A stretch of DNA of 64,000 nt from Hirundichthys speculiger. Its lineage: Eukaryota; Chordata; Actinopteri; Beloniformes; Exocoetidae. A program made the position numbers and the translations under genes. The stretch is taken from NCBI GenBank assembly GCA_018398805.1, contig JAGFBZ010000289.1:2869001-2933000 (forward strand), given 5' to 3'. Below the pieces are notes generated by a model. It did no database searches. It worked only from the letters and a program-made list of their open reading frames with translations, and was not told the origin of the DNA. Of the stretch, positions 61,501 through 64,000 are shown piece after piece. Each line of letters begins with the position of its first letter. Within the stretch, counting starts at the first letter, position 1.

Positions 61501-64000
61501 TCTAAAGTGAACAGGCTGTCTTGTTTGTTTGATTGAGACAACTTTAAAGGAAAAGTAGCAAATCTAGGTGTTAGCAGGACTAGATACCACGCAAATACTG
61601 TTTCCCTCAGTTTCTGGAAATTCTTCCAAAGTAAACTTAGCTGTTAATATCTGTAACATAACATTTTTTTTTTTTTTTATAGATTTACAAAATCAAAACT
61701 ATCAGCCAAGGAGAAAATAATTCCTGTTGCTGTATTCTCAGCCCAGTGTCTTAACAGTTTTAACGTGTTTTGTCTTACACTGTACTACAGGGGTGCCCAG
61801 TCCTGGTCCTCGAGAGCCCCTATCCAGCATATTTTAGAGATTTCCCCACCTTCAACACACCTGATTCTAATTAATGGTCGTTATCAGGTTGTCATCAGTG
61901 TCTGCACAAGTCTGTTGATGACACAGCCACTTGTGTCACAGTGTCCCAAAGCAGGGAAACATCTAAAACCTGCTGGATAGGGGCTCTCGAGGACCAGGAT
62001 TGGGCACCCCTGCTGTACTATATGTTAAGCTTTTGTTTTTTTTTTAGTTTGTGTAATATAAATATTTAGTTTTATATTGTGGCCACTATGCTTGTTGCAC
62101 ATGCTGCCCTTTGTTTTTAACAAATGCAGTCAAGGCAAATAATTGTTGGTATATTGTGACACCTCCTCAGGTTGCTCTCGTTTTCCCCAACAATGACCCA
62201 GTGATGTTCATGGTGGCGTTTTATGGCTGTCTCCTGGCAGAGCTGGTACCTGTGCCTATTGAAGTGCCTCTGACCAAAAAGGTAAAGCCAAACACAAACA
62301 CCATCACCTAAATTAGTGTGGATTTTTACTTTTTCACCTATCTGCATAAATCAATGCACTACTGACCCCTACTGGACATTGGCCCCCTTACATACTGAAT
62401 TTGAGGGGTAGCAGTTTGTTTACAAAAATACATGTTTCTAAAGAATGAGTTTTTAAAAGTTTTAACTCGTCTGGCCACAGGAGCTGCAATAGAACCGAAA
62501 TATTTAATTACAGTGACATAATGTGTTGCAGTTTTCAGGATGCTCATCAGCTCTTACCAAACTAGATTTGTATACATTACTTCCACAGACTGAGTATTAA
62601 TAGGCGGGGGGGTGGGGGGCAACAGCGGGCCTGGGAGGAAAAATACAAAATGTTAAAAATATCGCCCCGCTGCCTGGTCAGACAACTCATTGGTAAGACA
62701 CTTTTCCTTTTGAAGGCTGCCACCATTCATTGCTACTTTGCACACGATATTCAGCACCGCAGTTACATGGACAGCTCAGCTGTGCCAAACTAATGCCAGA
62801 TGAGTGCCACGGACAGTTACACTGATTCTGTGACACATTGTTTGCTTGTTTGTTCCTGTTTCATTACATCTATTTTTGTTAAGATTTTTGCAGGTTTTGT
62901 GGCCGGTTCATTGTTATAAATCATCCGGTTATTCAATGGTGAATGTAAAGTTCATTTTGGGTTTTCTTTGAGAACTGATCTGCTGTCTGTCATGTCGTGT
63001 GGAAAGATTTTGTCGTAGTTTCTAATAGGCGATGTAACATATGTGGCATCTATTATTGTTGAAGATGTGTAGTTGAATTTTGACAAGTTCATTATTATTA
63101 AATCAGCAGTGAATTTGAAGTTGACTTCGGTTTTTATTCGGGTTATATACTACTATGGTACACACACACACACAGATAGATAGATATAGTGAAGAGCTGC
63201 CTCAGACTTCCTGCACCCCCTGCTGAGAATATGTTCCCACAGCTCTGTTTATAGGTGTTTTTGATTGTCTTTTATTAACGCACTGTGGGCACATGCTGAG
63301 CTGTAATTAATCAGAGATGAGTAAGGTGAAATGATGAATAATTCTAGTCAAAACATTCAATCCCAGGCTACTATTATCAAGAATAAGAAAAACTCAGATG
63401 TTCATTTTGTTTGTGATCACTCCTCTCTCTCCCTCAGTCTACTTTATTTTTCAGTAACGATCCTCCTGCAATCCCTCTCTGTCGCCCCACCGTTTCCCCT
63501 TCCTTCGTTCCCTTTTTCCATCTCACACTTGCTTAGCTTTTTTGAGCCGTGCACTTTGCTCAGCATGGGTCCAGCTCTAAGCTGATTTACACATCCAATC
63601 AAAATATGAGTGAGTGTGTGTCAGATGTTCGGCTTCGTTACTGCCACGGACTTTGTTTGATGCACAGCAGTAGAGTTTTTAATAGTGATTGGCTGTCACT
63701 CTGCCTTCTTACCTGCTGCTTCTTTTATGTGGGATGCTTTGTGGTTTCTTCTTCAGTCAGTGCCCTTTCTCCCTCAAGTAGCAATTACCACATTTCTTTA
63801 ATGCATATTTTCTCGAAGTTTGTTTGATTGTTCTAAATAGTGGCTCATTCTGGGATGGATGTTGTTCGCTATGGTTTGCCAGCAGGAACTCAACATTTTC
63901 ACCTCCTTTGATCCTCCAGGATGCAGGAAGTCAACAGATTGGCTTTCTGTTGGGCAGCTGTGGAGTCACGTTGGCACTGACCACTGATGCTTGTCAGAAA
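46466..64000 (+). CDS. dip2a: Disco-interacting protein 2 homolog A (DIP2A-like), partial gene: ten consecutive coding exons, 5' and 3' ends outside the window
   Basis: The exons are 46466-46537, 51290-51409, 51492-51611, 54078-54341, 56376-56513, 59444-59563, 60916-61113, 61226-61317, 62171-62281 and 63920-64000. All inner boundaries are AG/GT and the frame is kept throughout (1,316 coding bases). The product matches vertebrate DIP2 proteins closely: GDITQKGYEKKR, HTEAVQAALAKYKERKMP, DTSSASEDEGSLRR, KRPKRPPLREFF, PLGVVTNWPPSL, DPVMFMVAFYGCLLAE and DAGSQQIGFLLGSCGV. Features such as VDPSLQ..NRI and GVPVNSRVS fit DIP2A better than DIP2B or DIP2C, which usually have VSSRV there. The family has an N-terminal DMAP1-binding domain followed by two adenylate-forming domains. 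It is linked to fatty-acyl-AMP-ligase-like activity, diacylglycerol balance and neuronal morphogenesis, and human DIP2A has been reported as a receptor for FSTL1. Only about the first quarter to third of the protein is here. The ATG exon was not found and probably lies upstream of base 1. Paralogue assignment is from memory of the family, without an alignment. Confidence 0.95.
46538..51289 (+). other. dip2a: dip2a intron
   Basis: A 4.75-kb intron between verified exons (GTAAGG...CTGCAG). Apart from the hAT MITE at 48493-48985 nothing is recognised. Confidence 0.85.
48493..48985. mobile_element. hAT-type MITE in the dip2a intron
   Basis: Begins CAGTGGTGCGCAAACTGTGG and ends AAGTTTGAGAACCACTG. 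Inverted ends of the CAGTGGTTCTCAAACT type are typical of hAT-Charlie-like MITEs. Several GGTACGC repeats lie just inside each end. The flanks ATGTAGTG and ATCTACTT match at only 5 of 8 positions, so the insertion is old. Confidence 0.75.
51290..51409 (+). CDS. dip2a: dip2a coding exon (probably exon 3)
   Basis: A 120-base, phase 1-1 exon with acceptor TTTCTGCAG and donor GTAATT. It encodes VDPSLQIDNRIQ, a variable Gln/Ser/Lys stretch, then NARDERFRS, which ends in the conserved RDER(F/Y)RS motif of the DIP2 N-terminal region. VDPSLQ..NRI is the part that points to DIP2A rather than DIP2B or DIP2C. Confidence 0.95.
51492..51611 (+). CDS. dip2a: dip2a coding exon (probably exon 4): end of the DMAP1-binding region
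   Basis: A 120-base, phase 1-1 exon with acceptor TTCTCCAAG and donor GTGAGA, only 82 bases after the previous exon. It encodes LHTEAVQAALAKYKERKMP, then a basic stretch with PSKRRSVLVQSS, ending ACTPP. The HTEAVQAALAK helix is one of the most conserved parts of DIP2 N-termini. Confidence 0.95.
54078..54341 (+). CDS. dip2a: dip2a coding exon (probably exon 5): Ser-rich linker
   Basis: A 264-base, phase 1-1 exon with acceptor AAACACAG and donor GTCAGT. It opens with DTSSASEDEGSLRRQGR, the conserved acidic/Ser motif of the family. A WFNRVIQGSSTSSSASSTSS block follows, then an Ala/Asn-rich stretch ending LADLMAHTQL. The exon is clearly more GC-rich than the introns around it. This linker between the DMAP1-binding and adenylate-forming domains is probably disordered. 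Confidence 0.95.
   Translation, partial: TPPQRQKTRAHCAGRDVWPPPRPTRATATQPLSTGLTVSSRVRPPHPPRHPHHPTREGDPSPTPLPTQLSTPTPQRPHWLILWHTPS
54443..55437 (+). repeat. Teleost interspersed repeat of the 'TTTTATTTGTATAGCG' type
   Basis: Starts CAATTCAATTAAATTTTATT with TGTATAGCG and passes through GGTTTACAGAGACCCAGAAC and GGAAAAACTCC. It ends near CCTCTATTGGTAGTTGGTTC. I recognise these as a very common repeat in fish genomes, but I am not sure of its class. The 169-residue minus-strand frame across it is repeat sequence, not a gene. It lies in the dip2a intron after the exon ending 54341. Confidence 0.6.
56376..56513 (+). CDS. dip2a: dip2a coding exon (probably exon 6): linker
   Basis: A 138-base, phase 1-1 exon with acceptor CCATCACAG and donor GTGAGT. 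It encodes NHSAPPDVTGLSECSSLHAE, then RPQVASVRGVSR and ends SVMETAD. The family keeps SAPPDVT and the (M/L)(E/D)T(A/G)D ending. The C-terminal ETAD joins directly to GVPVNSRV of the exon at 59444 in known proteins. Confidence 0.94.
57460..57501 (+). CDS. dip2a: Candidate alternative 42-base cassette exon of dip2a
   Basis: Between the exons ending 56513 and starting 59444 lies a 42-base open stretch. Its acceptor, TTTCTTCTCCAG, has a fair pyrimidine tract, and its donor GTATTT is weak. It starts with two bases and ends with one base of a codon, the same 1-1 phase as its neighbours, so inclusion adds 14 residues (Gly/Trp-rich, CEWGGGGFHSLID) without a frameshift. Known DIP2A proteins go straight from ETAD to GVPVN, so if used it is optional. 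Inferred from splice signals and phase only; it could be chance. Confidence 0.35.
59444..59563 (+). CDS. dip2a: dip2a coding exon: conserved KRPKRPP linker block
   Basis: A 120-base, phase 1-1 exon with acceptor CATTTTGAAG and donor GTAAGC. It encodes VPVNSRVSNKIQQLLNTLK, then RPKRPPLREFFVDDFEELLD. This block is nearly invariant in DIP2 proteins and precedes the first adenylate-forming domain. The upstream 200 bases are open and pyrimidine-rich in the same frame, but they are intron: the exon is bounded by a normal AG and matches the protein family only from 59444. Confidence 0.96.
60916..61113 (+). CDS. dip2a: dip2a coding exon: start of the first adenylate-forming domain
   Basis: A 198-base, phase 1-1 exon with acceptor TGAATTCAG and donor GTAGGT. 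It encodes VQQPDPNQPRPEGQQ, then GEPLGVVTNWPPSLPAALQR, WGTTHPKSPCLTALD and KPIYTLTYG. WGTT.PK.PCLTALD starts the first AMP-binding-like domain of the family. The ORF continues past 61113 only by chance. Confidence 0.96.
61226..61317 (+). CDS. dip2a: dip2a coding exon: first adenylate-forming domain
   Basis: A 92-base exon with acceptor CCTCTGCAG and donor GTAAGT. It enters in phase 1 and leaves in phase 0, the first change of intron phase in the visible gene. It encodes KLWTRSQKLAYTLLNKLSSR and NEPLLMPGDR, matching the KLW(S/T)RS.K.AY..L.KL and PGDR motifs of DIP2 proteins. Confidence 0.96.
61788..62012. mobile_element. Short, well-preserved hAT-type MITE with perfect target duplication
   Basis: A 225-base element with terminal inverted repeats of 42 bases differing at a single position. 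They begin CAGGGGTGCCCA and continue through CCTGGTCCTCGAGAGCCCC. Flanked on both sides by CTGTACTA (61780-61787 and 62013-62020). Non-coding. It lies in the dip2a intron between the exons ending 61317 and starting 62171. The nearly identical ends suggest it is young. Confidence 0.93.
62171..62281 (+). CDS. dip2a: dip2a coding exon: first adenylate-forming domain
   Basis: A 111-base, phase 0-0 exon with acceptor CACCTCCTCAG and donor GTAAAG. It encodes VALVFPNNDPVMFMVAFYGC, then LLAELVPVPIEVPLTKK. The FYGCL.AE.(V/I)PVP(I)E motif is the hallmark of the DIP2 adenylate-forming domain. A young MITE (61788-62012) lies in the intron just before it. Confidence 0.97.
63920..64000 (+). CDS. dip2a: dip2a coding exon, cut by the window edge
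   Basis: The exon opens in phase 0 after ATCCTCCAG and runs 81 bases to the last base shown. It encodes DAGSQQIGFLLGSCGVTLAL, then TTDACQK, matching the next conserved block of DIP2A. The donor lies beyond the window. Confidence 0.95.

Overview
This is a nuclear genomic segment from a ray-finned fish, most likely a teleost. It is AT-rich, has GT-AG split exons and many microsatellites, and carries several repeat types common in teleosts: hAT MITEs, LINE 3' ends with an ATGAA-type tail, tRNA-derived SINEs, and the 'TTTTATTTGTATAGCG' interspersed repeat. There are no operons, no long single-exon genes, no CRISPR arrays and no viral genes. Almost all long open frames are chance.

The main gene is on the plus strand and fills the right quarter (46,466 to beyond 64,000). 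Ten consecutive exons spell out a disco-interacting protein 2 orthologue that best fits DIP2A: the rest of the DMAP1-binding region, a Ser-rich linker, the conserved linker block containing KRPKRPPLREFF, and the start of the first adenylate-forming (AMP-binding-like) domain. The start codon and first exon are not visible. The last exon runs off the right edge. If the first exon lies upstream, the left 46 kb is the long first intron of dip2a; that is inferred from the usual gene structure.

Inside that presumed intron, on the minus strand, is a second gene I could not identify. Five exons between 18,423 and 14,541 join in one open frame across four phase-compatible GT-AG introns. They encode a coiled-coil protein with a very basic and acidic tail, followed by a poly(A) signal. 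Three further coding-like segments lie upstream of it (18.6-20.2 kb) but do not join in phase, so the N-terminus is unresolved.

The rest is introns and repeats. Five terminal-inverted-repeat elements were delimited, three of them with perfect 8-bp target duplications (12,763-13,646; 34,740-35,056; 61,788-62,012). One has TTAA target ends (41,575-41,878), and one sits inside a long (TA)n tract (44,590-45,470). Three separate hAT remnants keep different parts of a transposase: BED zinc finger, middle region and C-terminal dimerisation region. Two LINE 3' fragments and two tRNA-like SINEs are also present. A possible unreported 42-base in-frame cassette exon of dip2a lies at 57,460-57,501.
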